The notes under the pieces are model-generated. The model searched no databases and was not told where the DNA came from. It was given only the letters and a program-made list of their open reading frames with translations. The translations under genes and the position numbers were made by a program. DNA of 38,633 nt, from the NCBI GenBank assembly GCA_029261995.1, contig JAJDAF010000006.1, positions 1 to 38,633 on the forward strand, given 5' to 3'. The DNA comes from Candidatus Zhuqueibacterota bacterium (GTDB lineage Bacteria; Zhuqueibacterota; Zhuqueibacteria; Oceanimicrobiales; Oceanimicrobiaceae). How positions within the stretch are numbered: position 1 is the stretch's first letter; each line of letters starts with the position of its first letter. Of this stretch, positions 7,860 through 16,857 are shown in pieces.

Positions 7860-9131
7860 ATGAAGAAACTCATCACCATTTTTGGCTGTCTGTCGCTGTT
7901 GGCGCAGCCGCCACAAGTGCACGCTGTCTCTGAGGCGGCTGTGCTGTTTCTGCTCATTCAGCCGTCGGTTGCGGCCAATGGTATGGCCGGTGTTTCCGTT
8001 GCCGGCTTTGACCACGGCCCGATGCTGATGACTTTTAATCCCGCACACGCCGGTCTTGCGGCATTCGACCAGAAATTCGCTGGTGAGTTTTACCCGGCCA
8101 AAACCAACTGGCTGCCGCAATTCAACATTGAAGTCCTGGACATGAACGCCAAGTCCATCTTCGCAGGCCACAATTTCGGCGCGGCCGGCGGAGGTTCGCC
8201 CATGAGCATTGGCGTTGGTTATTCACGGGTCTTCCTCAATCTCGGCGAGCAGATCATCACCGGTGAAACGAGTCCTGAACCGATTGGCGTCTTCAACAGC
8301 TCCGACCACGCGGACATCTGGACGGTAGGATTCGGATTCGACTTCTTGCTACAACTCGGATTCGGATTCAGCTACAAACGCATCCACTCCAATTTGCCAC
8401 CAGTTGGCGTAGGGCTGGAGATGGGTTCAGTTGGCGCATCCGCAAACGCCTTCGACTTTGGGTTTATTGCCCAGCTTCCAATTCTGAGTTTGTACACGGA
8501 TTTAACCCAAAATCAGCTCAAGCTGTCGGACACCGTGCGACCTTTCCTGCTGTCGAGTCTTGGTTACTCGATCGGCAATATCGGGAGTGAGATAACCTAT
8601 GTTGCCGCAGCCCAACCGGACCCATTGCCGCGCGTTGCCAGACTTGGCATCGGTTTCAATGCCGGTCTGATTTATGTGGGAGAGCAGGCGGACCTCACAC
8701 TCGCCGGCCTGCAATGGTCCTCCGAGGCGGAGGATTTGCTGGTCAGCCGGGCCGAAGACGGACAAATCGATTACCAGGGTGCGCTGGGTGATATCGGCTT
8801 CTTCAACAATGTGCTGTTCGGCAACGCCAAAGGTGAGGTCATCTCACGCCAGGGGTGGCAGCTCAATCTCCTGGATGTGGTCTTCTTGCAGCGCGGCGAC
8901 TACGATGACATTGCCGGCAGGGTGTCTTACAACACCACCGGGTTCGGCATCAGTTTTGTCGGCGCCTTGCGAGCCCTGCGCGAATTCGATTCTGACAGCT
9001 TTGGCAATTCGCCCTTGGCGTTCATCATCGACCATTTTGACGTGCGCTACCACCACAGCAGCATTGATGCCGGCCGAGGCACACCGTTGGACAACACGCA
9101 TTTCAACGGCATTCGGCTGAGTTTCTTCTAG
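7860..9131 (+). CDS. PorV/PorQ-family outer-membrane beta-barrel protein
   Basis: AGGGAGG (7848-7854) precedes ATG at 7860, giving a typical signal peptide (MKKLITIFGCLSLLAQPPQVHA). Mature residues FLLIQPSVAANGMAGVSVAG followed by FNPAHAG match the N-terminal pattern of PorV/PorQ proteins (FL-x-I-x-P-S-x-R-A-x-GMGG, then FNPAG). The rest of the 423-residue protein is alternating beta-strand sequence with many glycine/aromatic pairs and ends in RLSFF, a terminal aromatic as expected of outer-membrane barrels. In Bacteroidota PorV acts in type IX secretion as shuttle and attachment partner of T9SS cargo. Many FCB lineages carry paralogues of unknown role. The T9SS-tagged cytochrome at 30.5-32.4 kb is a possible client. 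Confidence 0.72.
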   Translation: MKKLITIFGCLSLLAQPPQVHAVSEAAVLFLLIQPSVAANGMAGVSVAGFDHGPMLMTFNPAHAGLAAFDQKFAGEFYPAKTNWLPQFNIEVLDMNAKSIFAGHNFGAAGGGSPMSIGVGYSRVFLNLGEQIITGETSPEPIGVFNSSDHADIWTVGFGFDFLLQLGFGFSYKRIHSNLPPVGVGLEMGSVGASANAFDFGFIAQLPILSLYTDLTQNQLKLSDTVRPFLLSSLGYSIGNIGSEITYVAAAQPDPLPRVARLGIGFNAGLIYVGEQADLTLAGLQWSSEAEDLLVSRAEDGQIDYQGALGDIGFFNNVLFGNAKGEVISRQGWQLNLLDVVFLQRGDYDDIAGRVSYNTTGFGISFVGALRALREFDSDSFGNSPLAFIIDHFDVRYHHSSIDAGRGTPLDNTHFNGIRLSFF

Positions 9132-9169
9132 CCTGATTATTCACGGGATCTGATAGACAGATGTTTAAG

Positions 9170-9355
9170 CTGTTAATATGTTATATGTTAGGTGGTTGTT
9201 GATGTAAGAGACAAGATTCTAAACGCAGAGTTCGCAAAGGACGCAGAGAAAGGCGATTTGCCTTCTACGAGAACTCAGATTAGCACCTAACTTCATAAAT
9301 ATTATATGTTTAAGTTTTTCTCTGCGTAACTCAGCGTCCTCTGCGTTAAACCTCT
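9170..9355. repeat. Palindromic intergenic repeat (ACGCAGAG family)
   Basis: Left arm from 9219 (CTAAACGCAGAG, then GGACGCAGAGAAA) is repeated inverted at about 9318-9350 (TTTCTCTGCGT, then CCTCTGCGTTAA). Outer TTAGGTG / CACCTAA and AT-rich ATATGTT motifs also pair loosely. Direct and inverted ACGCAGAG strings between genes are widespread in environmental bacterial genomes as non-coding mobile repeats. The 346-base gap holds nothing else I can support. Confidence 0.65.
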
Positions 9356-9477
9356 TCATGAATAGTTCAGACTAGCCCTCTACCGAAAGTTGTCTCTGAA
9401 TGGGGAGATGAGGTAACAGTGAACGAAATCTGCCACGTGGCAGTCAACGCGCCAGAAAAACCGGCCCAGCGCGGCTC

Positions 9478-10746
9478 ATGGTGATGCTCACCGTTCCTGA
9501 CTCAAATCAACTCCTGGGTATTTTCTTCAAAGAGCCCTTCGTCGTTCTCGTGTGCGTTCTCATCGCGTGGCATGTGGCGTCTGCCAGATTCAGGCCTTCG
9601 CGTCTGGACGAGTACAAACTTCTGAACAGCCTGCCCGTACCGGCCCAAGATGTTTGCGACCGCTTCATCCGCCAGGATGCAGGGCGCTATTCATGGGTCC
9701 TGGCCTTGAATTTCGCTATCTATCTTGGCTTGCTACCCGTTGCGCCCATCTCCTATCTGAGCCGGTTGAGCATCCTCACGGCGCTTTCATTTGTGCTGCT
9801 CATTGTTCTGAATGTTGCGCTCCAGATCGCAGCGGCAACAAGATGGAACAATTCTGGAAGATACAGCTACCCGTGTGGCAATCATCCGCTCATCATGACC
9901 GTCGTCATTGTCAGCTATGCAGTTCTGCAATTGACATTTCTGGCCAGGCCGGACTGGGCTTCCGACATCTTCTTCTGGATTGCTCTCGGGTTATTGCTGG
10001 CCGCCACATGGTTCGCGCGTGCATTCGCACAATCGGCCTTCCGCAGGTGGCAACTTGAGAATCGAGCTTTTGCAGCGCGCAGCGAAAATCGACCCGCGAG
10101 CAAGCGGCAGTGGCTTCACGTCTCAAATCCTTTCCGGCTACTGCCAATATTGAACCCACTGCTGCTAAAGAATCTGGTGAAACTCAGGAGGGAAAGCAAC
10201 AAAGCCTCGATAATCCTGACGGTTGGTTTTGTCATGCTGGCCTACCTGAGCGCCATGAACAATGAAGATCCCGAAGATGCGCTAGCTGTCATGGTCGCGT
10301 TCGCGGGCATCTATTCATTTCTGTTTGCCTTGCGCTCGATGAGGCATCTTTCGCCGGAAGAAGAGTCCCCGGATTTCATTTATTCCAGCCCAATTTCGAA
10401 ATCGCATTTGTATTTTTCTGTTTTCACACCGGCCTTCGTTGCCGCTTTCTTCGTCCTGACTGCGGTCTCGGGCCTGCTGTTTTTTTCTGAAAACGGCGGC
10501 CGTCTGGCATCGTTGTTTCTGCTCAGATCTCAAATTGTGGCTACCATTTTTCTTTTGGCTGCCACTAATTTCGGGCTCGGTTCCTATCCTGATGCAAAGC
10601 GGGGGCAAAGGCGGTTTGGCACTTGGACTCTCGCGCTTGTCATCCTGACAGCCGCTTTTTACCGATATCGCGAGATCGTCATCAGTCTTGCGGTTCTTCT
10701 GCCATTTCTTGAACTCAGAAACGTGAGATTCTATCGAAATGCCTGA
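9478..10746 (+). CDS. Multi-pass membrane protein, permease of the following ABC ATPase
   Basis: The 422-residue protein has roughly ten hydrophobic helices in two blocks separated by a basic cytoplasmic loop (about residues 190-235, with FRRWQLENRAF). It overlaps the ABC ATPase gene by 8 bases, which is strong evidence that the two form one transporter. No substrate-binding protein is encoded beside it, so export or a membrane-remodelling role is more likely than import. ATG at 9478 is the first start in frame, and a second ATG follows two codons later. Neither has a good ribosome binding site, so the N-terminus is uncertain. The substrate is unknown. Confidence 0.7.
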   Translation: MVMLTVPDSNQLLGIFFKEPFVVLVCVLIAWHVASARFRPSRLDEYKLLNSLPVPAQDVCDRFIRQDAGRYSWVLALNFAIYLGLLPVAPISYLSRLSILTALSFVLLIVLNVALQIAAATRWNNSGRYSYPCGNHPLIMTVVIVSYAVLQLTFLARPDWASDIFFWIALGLLLAATWFARAFAQSAFRRWQLENRAFAARSENRPASKRQWLHVSNPFRLLPILNPLLLKNLVKLRRESNKASIILTVGFVMLAYLSAMNNEDPEDALAVMVAFAGIYSFLFALRSMRHLSPEEESPDFIYSSPISKSHLYFSVFTPAFVAAFFVLTAVSGLLFFSENGGRLASLFLLRSQIVATIFLLAATNFGLGSYPDAKRGQRRFGTWTLALVILTAAFYRYREIVISLAVLLPFLELRNVRFYRNA

Positions 10747-11494
10747 CAGCGAAAACCAACCGGAAAACGGCTTACAAGCTCAAAACATCGAGCTTGGCTA
10801 CGGCCAGGAACCCGTGGTTTCCGACCTTTCTACCTCGATTCGCGCGGGGGAATTTATCGGCCTTGTTGGGCCCAATGGCGCTGGCAAGTCTACCCTCCTG
10901 CTGGCGCTCTCCGGACAGTTCAGACCTGCAGCGGGCACGATTCACTTCGATGGCTCGGATATCTACAAGAAAAATCTGGATTTCAAACAGCGCGTCGGCT
11001 ACGTTCATGAAAATCCATTCTTCTACCCCTATCTGTCAGTCGAGGAGTTCCTGCATCTGGTCGCGCGAATCAAAGAGGTTGCGAGAGACCAGATCGACAC
11101 CCAGGTTTCCAGTGTACTGAAATCCGTTTGCCTTGACGGAGAGTGCTCGAAAGCGACGGCGAGCCTGTCGATGGGCATGCGAAAAAAACTCGCGATTGCC
11201 GCGGCTTTGCTGGGTTCACCTCGCCTGCTTTTCATGGATGAAGCCCTAAACGGCATCGATGTCGAGAGCGCCTTCCGCATCAAGCAGGTGCTCAGAGAAT
11301 ATGTCAAAGCCGGGGGCACAATCATTCTTTCCACCCACGCTCTCGAGGTCGTCGAGAAAATCTGCGATCGCTACCTGATTTTGAAGGGCGGCAAAATCAT
11401 CGGCGATTTGCAGGCCTCGGTTTTCAAGGAAGCGGATCAAGTGGGGAAGTCAATTGACTTAGAAACATATGTTGTTAAATTGTTGAATAGTTGA
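10739..11494 (+). CDS. ABC transporter ATP-binding protein
   Basis: The 251-residue protein has all nucleotide-binding motifs in order: Walker A GPNGAGKS (about 43-50), a Q-loop region before FYPYLSVEEFL, signature LSMGMRKKL (about 143-151; LSMGM in place of LSGGQ, common in exporter ATPases), Walker B RLLFMDEAL with the catalytic glutamate, and switch histidine in ILSTHALE. It hydrolyses ATP at the inner face of the membrane to drive the overlapping permease. The closest pattern is the CcmA/YhaQ-like exporter ATPases. The start codon lies inside the permease gene, pointing to translational coupling. Confidence 0.92.
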   Translation: MPDSENQPENGLQAQNIELGYGQEPVVSDLSTSIRAGEFIGLVGPNGAGKSTLLLALSGQFRPAAGTIHFDGSDIYKKNLDFKQRVGYVHENPFFYPYLSVEEFLHLVARIKEVARDQIDTQVSSVLKSVCLDGECSKATASLSMGMRKKLAIAAALLGSPRLLFMDEALNGIDVESAFRIKQVLREYVKAGGTIILSTHALEVVEKICDRYLILKGGKIIGDLQASVFKEADQVGKSIDLETYVVKLLNS

Positions 11495-11574
11495 GACGCC
11501 TGGCTCACGCCCCTTGCTTGCATCTCTTTGCTGGGGAAGCACCTTACTCTGTAACCTGCCTGAAGGGTGGATCA

Positions 11575-12156
11575 GTGGAAGCATCCGGCGAAAAAAACCA
11601 AGCCCTTGCAATAGAATCCGACTGGGTCAAGCAAATCCGGCAGGATGATGCCGGTGCATTTGAGAAGCTGTTCAAAGCCTACTGCCAGCCGCTCATCGAT
11701 TTCGCCCGCCGGTATGTCCAGGATGCCGCCACGGCGGAGAACCTGGTGCAGGACGTCTTTCTCAAGGTATGGGAGAATCGTGATGCGCTGAACCCGCAGC
11801 TCAACATCAAAACCTACCTGTTTACCGCCGTCAAAAACCAGGCGTTACGACACTTAAGACATGCCGGGGTGAAAAGCCGCAGCACCGAAACTGTGAAGTC
11901 CATGACTGCAGCAGTGCTAACTCCAGAGCAGGAGATGAATGAGAAGGAGTTGAGCGAGTCCATTCAGAAAGCTATCGCGGACCTGCCCGAAAAGTGCCGT
12001 CTTACCTTCGCCATGAACCGCTTTGACAAGCTCACCTACTCCGAGATCGCGCAGGTGCAAAGTGTTTCCGTCAAAACGGTGGAAACCCAAATGAGCCGCG
12101 CCCTGAAATCCCTGCGTAAACAACTGGCTCCCTTCCTGACTATCCTGCCATTTTAG
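11575..12156 (+). CDS. ECF (extracytoplasmic function) RNA polymerase sigma factor
   Basis: GTG at 11575, preceded by AAGGGTGG, gives 193 residues, the usual size for this family; the frame is open back to 11491 but that extension looks non-coding. Region 2 is seen in FEKLFKAYCQPLIDFARRYV and ENLVQDVFLKVWENR (about 25-70). Region 4 lies in DLPEKCRLTFAMNRFDKLTY and the helix-turn-helix VSVKTVETQMSRALKSLR (about 125-185). The sequence fits the FecI-like sigma factors of FCB bacteria that direct transcription of a neighbouring TonB receptor when a signal arrives. FecR and the receptor follow directly, so this is the output of that cassette. Confidence 0.93.
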   Translation: MEASGEKNQALAIESDWVKQIRQDDAGAFEKLFKAYCQPLIDFARRYVQDAATAENLVQDVFLKVWENRDALNPQLNIKTYLFTAVKNQALRHLRHAGVKSRSTETVKSMTAAVLTPEQEMNEKELSESIQKAIADLPEKCRLTFAMNRFDKLTYSEIAQVQSVSVKTVETQMSRALKSLRKQLAPFLTILPF

Positions 12157-12332
12157 CGCAACTGCCGCGAGCGCATGCTGTATTTCGCCTAATCAAGTTT
12201 CAAATCGCTGTCTCAACCCCGGTCATCTCATTTTTTTGCTGATAACGTAACTTTCTCGTCAGGGTAATTGTGCTGTGAAGGATAATAGAGGTGGATATCC
12301 GCAGTAGCTGGCCTAAAAAGGGAGCGTGACCC

Positions 12333-13394
12333 ATGAAACAACCATCTGATTGGCCTTTGTTGGCGCAATACCTGTCCGGCGAATGCAGCCGTGCAGAGCA
12401 AGAGCAGGTGGAAGCCTGGCTTGATGCGGCGCCTGAAAACCGGCGACTGCTGGACCTGATGCAAAAGGTATGGCGCTCAGAAGAACCACAGCGCAGCAAG
12501 TCCGATGTGGAGGCGCTCTGGAACCAGGTGGCGGTGAAAGCCGGGATCGCCGCCACGCCAGCGGTACAGCAGCTCCCGAAAACGACCAGGCCCGCAGCAG
12601 AGACGATCAGGTGGCCCGCCAGGCTCTACGCTGACTCCTACCGCCTCATGCGATACGCGGCCGTGTTCTTTGTGGTCGTTTCGCTGGGGTATGTGCTTTC
12701 CAAGATGACGGGCGTGGCGCCCTGGCAGTTATCTGGCGAAAAGACCTTGACAGTAGACGTGGGCGACCGTAAGACCCTCAACCTCGACGACGGCACCAAG
12801 GTTGTGTTGGACGCCGGCAGCACCTTGCGCTACCCCTCGAGATTCGATGACGAGACGCGTGAAGTTTATCTCGCCGGCGAGGGGTATTTCGAAGTAGCGC
12901 CCGATGCGGCAAGACCATTTGTGGTTCACGCCAACCACGCCGACGTTCGGGTTCTCGGAACGAAATTCAACATCCGGGCCTGGCAGCCGGACGAAAAAGT
13001 GACCGTTGCCGTGACGGAAGGACGAGTCGCCCTGCGAGCTGCAACGGACACGGTCAACTCCGTGGTCATCACCAAAGGCGAGCTGAGTCTGCTGCCGATT
13101 GACGGAACGCCAACTGCCCCGGAGGCTGTGGATATCGACAAGTATCTGGGTTGGATGCGGAATGAATTTTTCTTTGATAATGCGCCCCTGTCGGAGATTC
13201 TGTTTCAGTTGCAGCGCTGGTATGAGGTCGATTTCGTGTTGGCTGACTCATCGCTGGCCCACGAACGTCTGAACATTCACATTAAAAACAAGTCCCTCGG
13301 TGAAGTTCTCGAACTTCTAACGGTTCTCACGGACATGCAGTATCAACGTGAAGGAAAGACAGTCCGCTTGCGCGTTGCCGGCGGCAATAATTAA
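12333..13394 (+). CDS. FecR-family anti-sigma factor / signal transducer
   Basis: The 353-residue protein starts with a cytoplasmic sigma-binding segment (about 1-55, LAQYLSGECSRAEQEQVEAW), crosses the inner membrane once (about 110-130, YAAVFFVVVSLGYVLSKM), and has a periplasmic FecR domain (about 135-235, LDDGTKVVLDAGSTLRYPS and GEGYFEVAPDAARPFVV) and a C-terminal DUF4974-like domain (about 270-348, APLSEILFQLQRWYEVDFVL). In this family it holds the sigma factor until the loaded TonB receptor contacts its periplasmic part. It lies between sigma gene and receptor, as expected. GGGAG upstream supports the ATG at 12333. Confidence 0.92.
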   Translation: MKQPSDWPLLAQYLSGECSRAEQEQVEAWLDAAPENRRLLDLMQKVWRSEEPQRSKSDVEALWNQVAVKAGIAATPAVQQLPKTTRPAAETIRWPARLYADSYRLMRYAAVFFVVVSLGYVLSKMTGVAPWQLSGEKTLTVDVGDRKTLNLDDGTKVVLDAGSTLRYPSRFDDETREVYLAGEGYFEVAPDAARPFVVHANHADVRVLGTKFNIRAWQPDEKVTVAVTEGRVALRAATDTVNSVVITKGELSLLPIDGTPTAPEAVDIDKYLGWMRNEFFFDNAPLSEILFQLQRWYEVDFVLADSSLAHERLNIHIKNKSLGEVLELLTVLTDMQYQREGKTVRLRVAGGNN

Positions 13395-13448
13395 GTGACA
13401 TCTTATCACGACGAGTTCGAAATTTGATATTATGGAGATGTTGAAAAA

Positions 13449-16106
13449 ATGGTGCAATATAGAAAAATCACTCAGTACGTGCTTACGCTGATAGTAATCT
13501 GCGCCGGTACTTTGCTCGCGCAGGAATCCCGCCCATTTATCCGCATCGATGAGGCGACCGGGGCAAAGGTCCCGAAATCGCTGCTGACCCGGGTTAGCGT
13601 GGATCTCAGCAAGGTTGCGTTCGAGCAGGCGCTGGCCGTCATTTCGCAGGAAGGTAATTTCCAATTGAGCTACAACCGCGGCCGGATTCCCGTGCACCAA
13701 AAAGTGTCAGTCAGCATGGAGAATGTGCACGCGCTCGAAGCCCTGCTCTATGTTCTGCAAAAGACCAATACTGAATTGCTCCTGACCAGCGAAGGACAGC
13801 TCGCCATCGTGCCATACCAGGAACGGGCCGATGACAAACGAACCGTCAAAGGTCGCGTTTTCGATGCGGAAACCAAGCACCCTCTGGCCTATGCCAATGT
13901 TTCAGTAGTCGGTACACACATTGGCGGCACGAGCGACGGCACTGGGCATTTCACGGTCGAGAACATCCCGGGCGGAACTCAGAGCCTGCAGTTTAGCTAT
14001 GTCGGCTATGCAGTCGAGCGGGTTCAGGTCAAAGCCAATCAAACGGAAAATATTTTTGTGGAGTTGGCGCCTGAAACCATCAAACTGAAGGAGGTCATTG
14101 TCACGCCGGGCCAGTTTTCGATCATGGGCCAAGGCCCTGCCGTGCGCCAGGCTTTGACACAGCAAGACCTCGAAACCATTCCTTTTGGCGAAGACATCTA
14201 TCGCGCAACCACGCGGCTGCCGGGGGTGTCTTCAAGCGATTTTTCCGCCAAGTTTACGGTCAGGGGAGGTGAGAACGAAGAGATTCTGGTGCTGATGGAC
14301 GGTGTGCAGTTGTACGAGCCGTTTCACCTGAAAGACATCGAGGGCGGCGCGCTCAGCATCATCGATGTTGCGGCGATTGAGGGCATCGACCTGCTGACCG
14401 GCGGCTTTTCCGCTGAATATGGCGACCGGATGAGCGGCGTTTTCAACATCAAGACTACCAGACCGGTCGCCGGCAAGAAGCGGACATCTTTGGGCCTGAG
14501 CTTGATGAATGCCCGCGCATTGTCTGAAGGCACCTCCGACGGCGACAACGGTTCCTGGCTTTTTTCGGCCCGGCGCGGTTATCTGGACATGGTGATGGAT
14601 CTCATGGATGAGAAGGACCCGCCGAAGCCGGTCTACTATGATGTGCTCGGCAAGGTCGACTACCGTTTCAGTCCGAACTACACTTTTTCGGCCAACCTGC
14701 TGCACGCCGGCGACCGGCTGGATTTCGTGGAAGATGATGACGACGAGGACAAGACCGGCTACGGGAATTCCTACGGCTGGCTGACCTTGAAGTACACGCC
14801 AAATCCAAAACTGTATTCGCAGACTGTCGTCTCGCTGGGCAGGCTGTCACATGACCGTGAGGGGCTCGGGTTCGAGGACGATACGGAGCTCGTGAACTTT
14901 GAGGTGACAGACGACAAGACGGTAAACATGCTTGGGTTGAAACAGGACTGGAACTTCGATGTTTCCGACAATTGGTTCTTGAAGCTCGGGGTCGATCTCA
15001 AGCGTTTTGACGCAGATTATGATTACCTGAGCGTGATCAATGACATTACCTTTTTACCTCAAGGCGGCTTTACAATCGCCAGAGATTCCACGAAAGCGCA
15101 GCTCAGCCCGTCGGGCAGCACATTCGGCGCATACCTTTCAAACCGACTTCAGATTCTACCGCCGTTAACGGCTGAGCTTGGCTTGCGCTTTGACCACAAC
15201 TCTTATACGGATGACGACGTTTTCAGTCCGCGGGTCAACCTGGCGTTTGCGCTGGGCAAACAGACCTCGCTCCGCGCTGGATGGGGCTACTTCCGCCAGA
15301 GCCAGGGCATCCATGAATTGCGGATTCCCGACGGCGAGCGCCAATTCCGTGCCGCCGAGCTGGCGAAACACTGGGTGGCAGGCATCGAACATACTTTGCG
15401 CAACGGACTGAATTTCCGCCTGGAAGGCTACCACAAGGAACTATCTGACCTTGGTCCGGATTACCGCAATTTGACAAACACCATCGAAATCTTCCCAGAA
15501 GTGCAGGATGATCGCTTCCAACTCAACCTGGACGGCGCCACCTCGAAGGGCATCGAGGCCTATGTCAAATATGACCGTGGCGGCAAGCTAACCTGGTGGG
15601 CCAGCTACGCCCTGGCGTACACGGATGATGATGTCAGCAGTATTATTTTCAAAGGCGACGAGTTTGCCATCGGCAGAGAATTTCCCGGCAGGTTCGACCA
15701 GCGGCACAGCTTCTACCTTGACGTGAACTACCGGCCCAACCGAAAATGGCACATCAATACATCCTGGCGGTACCGCACGGGATGGCCCCTAACCGAAACC
15801 ATAATTCAATCTCGACAGTTGCCGAACGGCTCAACACAGTACTTTGGGGTATTTGATTTCCACAGCGCCCGCTACCCGGCCTATCACCGCATGGACGTAG
15901 CCCTGAATCGCCATTTCGATACTCGTCGGGGCCGCATTTCGGCATTCCTGGCAATCACCAATCTCTACAATCGCGCCAACGTTCGAGAGATTGAGTACAG
16001 TTGGCGTTGGGACGATGTGCAGCAACGCCCGTTTCTGGTCGAAGAGGAGGAGCACTGGTTTAAACTGCTGCCTTCGATTGGGGTCAGTTGGAGCTGGGAC
16101 CATTAG
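13449..16106 (+). CDS. TonB-dependent receptor with STN signalling domain
   Basis: The 885-residue outer-membrane protein has a signal peptide (1-25, ending LLAQ), an STN (secretin/TonB short N-terminal) domain (about 48-120, SLEALL-type ALEALLYVLQKTN), a carboxypeptidase-regulatory-like domain (about 132-205, VKGRVFDAETKHPLAYANV), a plug (about 225-340, with FTVRGG and LLTGGFSAEYGDRMSGVFN) and a 22-strand barrel. The STN domain is the part that signals to FecR, so this receptor both imports and reports its ligand. The ligand is not identifiable; such cassettes serve siderophores, glycans or peptides. It is 54 bases after fecR-like gene and surely co-regulated. GGAG at 13434-13437 is the likely ribosome binding site. 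Confidence 0.92.
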   Translation: MVQYRKITQYVLTLIVICAGTLLAQESRPFIRIDEATGAKVPKSLLTRVSVDLSKVAFEQALAVISQEGNFQLSYNRGRIPVHQKVSVSMENVHALEALLYVLQKTNTELLLTSEGQLAIVPYQERADDKRTVKGRVFDAETKHPLAYANVSVVGTHIGGTSDGTGHFTVENIPGGTQSLQFSYVGYAVERVQVKANQTENIFVELAPETIKLKEVIVTPGQFSIMGQGPAVRQALTQQDLETIPFGEDIYRATTRLPGVSSSDFSAKFTVRGGENEEILVLMDGVQLYEPFHLKDIEGGALSIIDVAAIEGIDLLTGGFSAEYGDRMSGVFNIKTTRPVAGKKRTSLGLSLMNARALSEGTSDGDNGSWLFSARRGYLDMVMDLMDEKDPPKPVYYDVLGKVDYRFSPNYTFSANLLHAGDRLDFVEDDDDEDKTGYGNSYGWLTLKYTPNPKLYSQTVVSLGRLSHDREGLGFEDDTELVNFEVTDDKTVNMLGLKQDWNFDVSDNWFLKLGVDLKRFDADYDYLSVINDITFLPQGGFTIARDSTKAQLSPSGSTFGAYLSNRLQILPPLTAELGLRFDHNSYTDDDVFSPRVNLAFALGKQTSLRAGWGYFRQSQGIHELRIPDGERQFRAAELAKHWVAGIEHTLRNGLNFRLEGYHKELSDLGPDYRNLTNTIEIFPEVQDDRFQLNLDGATSKGIEAYVKYDRGGKLTWWASYALAYTDDDVSSIIFKGDEFAIGREFPGRFDQRHSFYLDVNYRPNRKWHINTSWRYRTGWPLTETIIQSRQLPNGSTQYFGVFDFHSARYPAYHRMDVALNRHFDTRRGRISAFLAITNLYNRANVREIEYSWRWDDVQQRPFLVEEEEHWFKLLPSIGVSWSWDH

Positions 16107-16645
16107 CTGAATCTGGTGGTTGCTCCAACAAACTTGCTGGGAAACAACGAATTCTTGACTATGACGATGCGAAGAATGATAGGAAGTTCGGACGTGTAGC
16201 TATCTCAGAGGCACCTCGGAAACTTGATCTCGAAATCACCCAGGCAGCCGAAATACTGGCCACGCTTCTTGGGCTATCACTGTCATTCTTGCAGAACACC
16301 GACGCAAGGGCCTGTGCCATGTGCACGGCGAGGACAGGCGAGACCGTGTGGGAGTGTGCGGTCGGACGTGCTTGCGGATGGGACACAGAGCGTCAGATGC
16401 CCCCTGGTTGAACGCTGCCTCCAGACATGGTCTTCCACTTCTCCTGACCGCCAAAACGGATTGCCTGCTCCCGAATTTTGCTTGACCGGTTATGCTGACT
16501 TTACTATCTTCTGATTGGTTTTGCCAGGTGACCTCACACCCTTGCGTCGGAGCTTGCGCCTAAGCTGAACCAAGAAGCGGACGGTCATGCACACACGCAG
16601 TTTCCAGCCCTAACCACCAGCACTCCTGCTCGCCAATGGCGCTAT
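16107..16645. other. Intergenic stretch without a supportable gene
   Basis: Short overlapping ORFs of 70-107 codons occur on both strands, none with a ribosome binding site or recognisable domain. One plus-strand frame is cysteine-rich (ACAMCTARTGETVWECAVG) but begins inside the receptor gene. I regard it as non-coding or as decayed mobile DNA. Confidence 0.4.
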
Positions 16646-16754
16646 TTAGCCACGGATTCACGCTGATGATACACTGATTCTTAATGATGCTGAGTTCTTG
16701 CAGTTTGTCGACAATGCACTTATCCGTGTCGAATCGGTGTTAATCCGTGGCTAT
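16646..16754. repeat. Palindromic repeat of the AGCCACGGATT family
   Basis: The left end TTAGCCACGGATTCAC is mirrored at the right end by GTTAATCCGTGGCTAT, with further ACTGATT / ATCCGTGT repeats inside. This string is a well-known interspersed non-coding repeat in many environmental bacteria and resembles a MITE. It sits about 100 bases before the STAND cluster. Confidence 0.7.
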
Positions 16755-16793
16755 GTTTTTGGGGTTGCGGCTCTGCTGCGCTGTGAAATTACG

Positions 16794-16821
16794 TTGCGTC
16801 TTTTGTCCACATTTCTAAATT
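16794..16821 (+). promoter_or_regulatory. Candidate promoter of the STAND gene cluster
   Basis: TTGCGT (16794-16799), 16-base spacer, TAAATT (16816-16821), followed by GGGAGG and the TTG start at 16858. The match is weak, but the position is suitable. Confidence 0.3.
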
Positions 16822-16857
16822 ACAGCAAACGTCTCTCGTTCTCAGGGAGGAAAACCC

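Noticed and set aside
11491-11574. Upstream extension of the sigma-factor frame to a TTG overlapping the ABC ATPase
   Set aside because: The added 28 residues do not fit sigma-factor N-termini, while GTG at 11575 has a ribosome binding site and gives the usual length.
12245-12263. An ECF-type promoter (GTAAC...CGTC) before the FecR gene
   Set aside because: The two boxes are only a few bases apart; ECF promoters need about 16-17 bases between -35 and -10.
16088-16411. A 107-codon cysteine-containing ORF after the first TonB receptor
   Set aside because: It begins inside the receptor gene in another frame, has no ribosome binding site, and shows no family resemblance.
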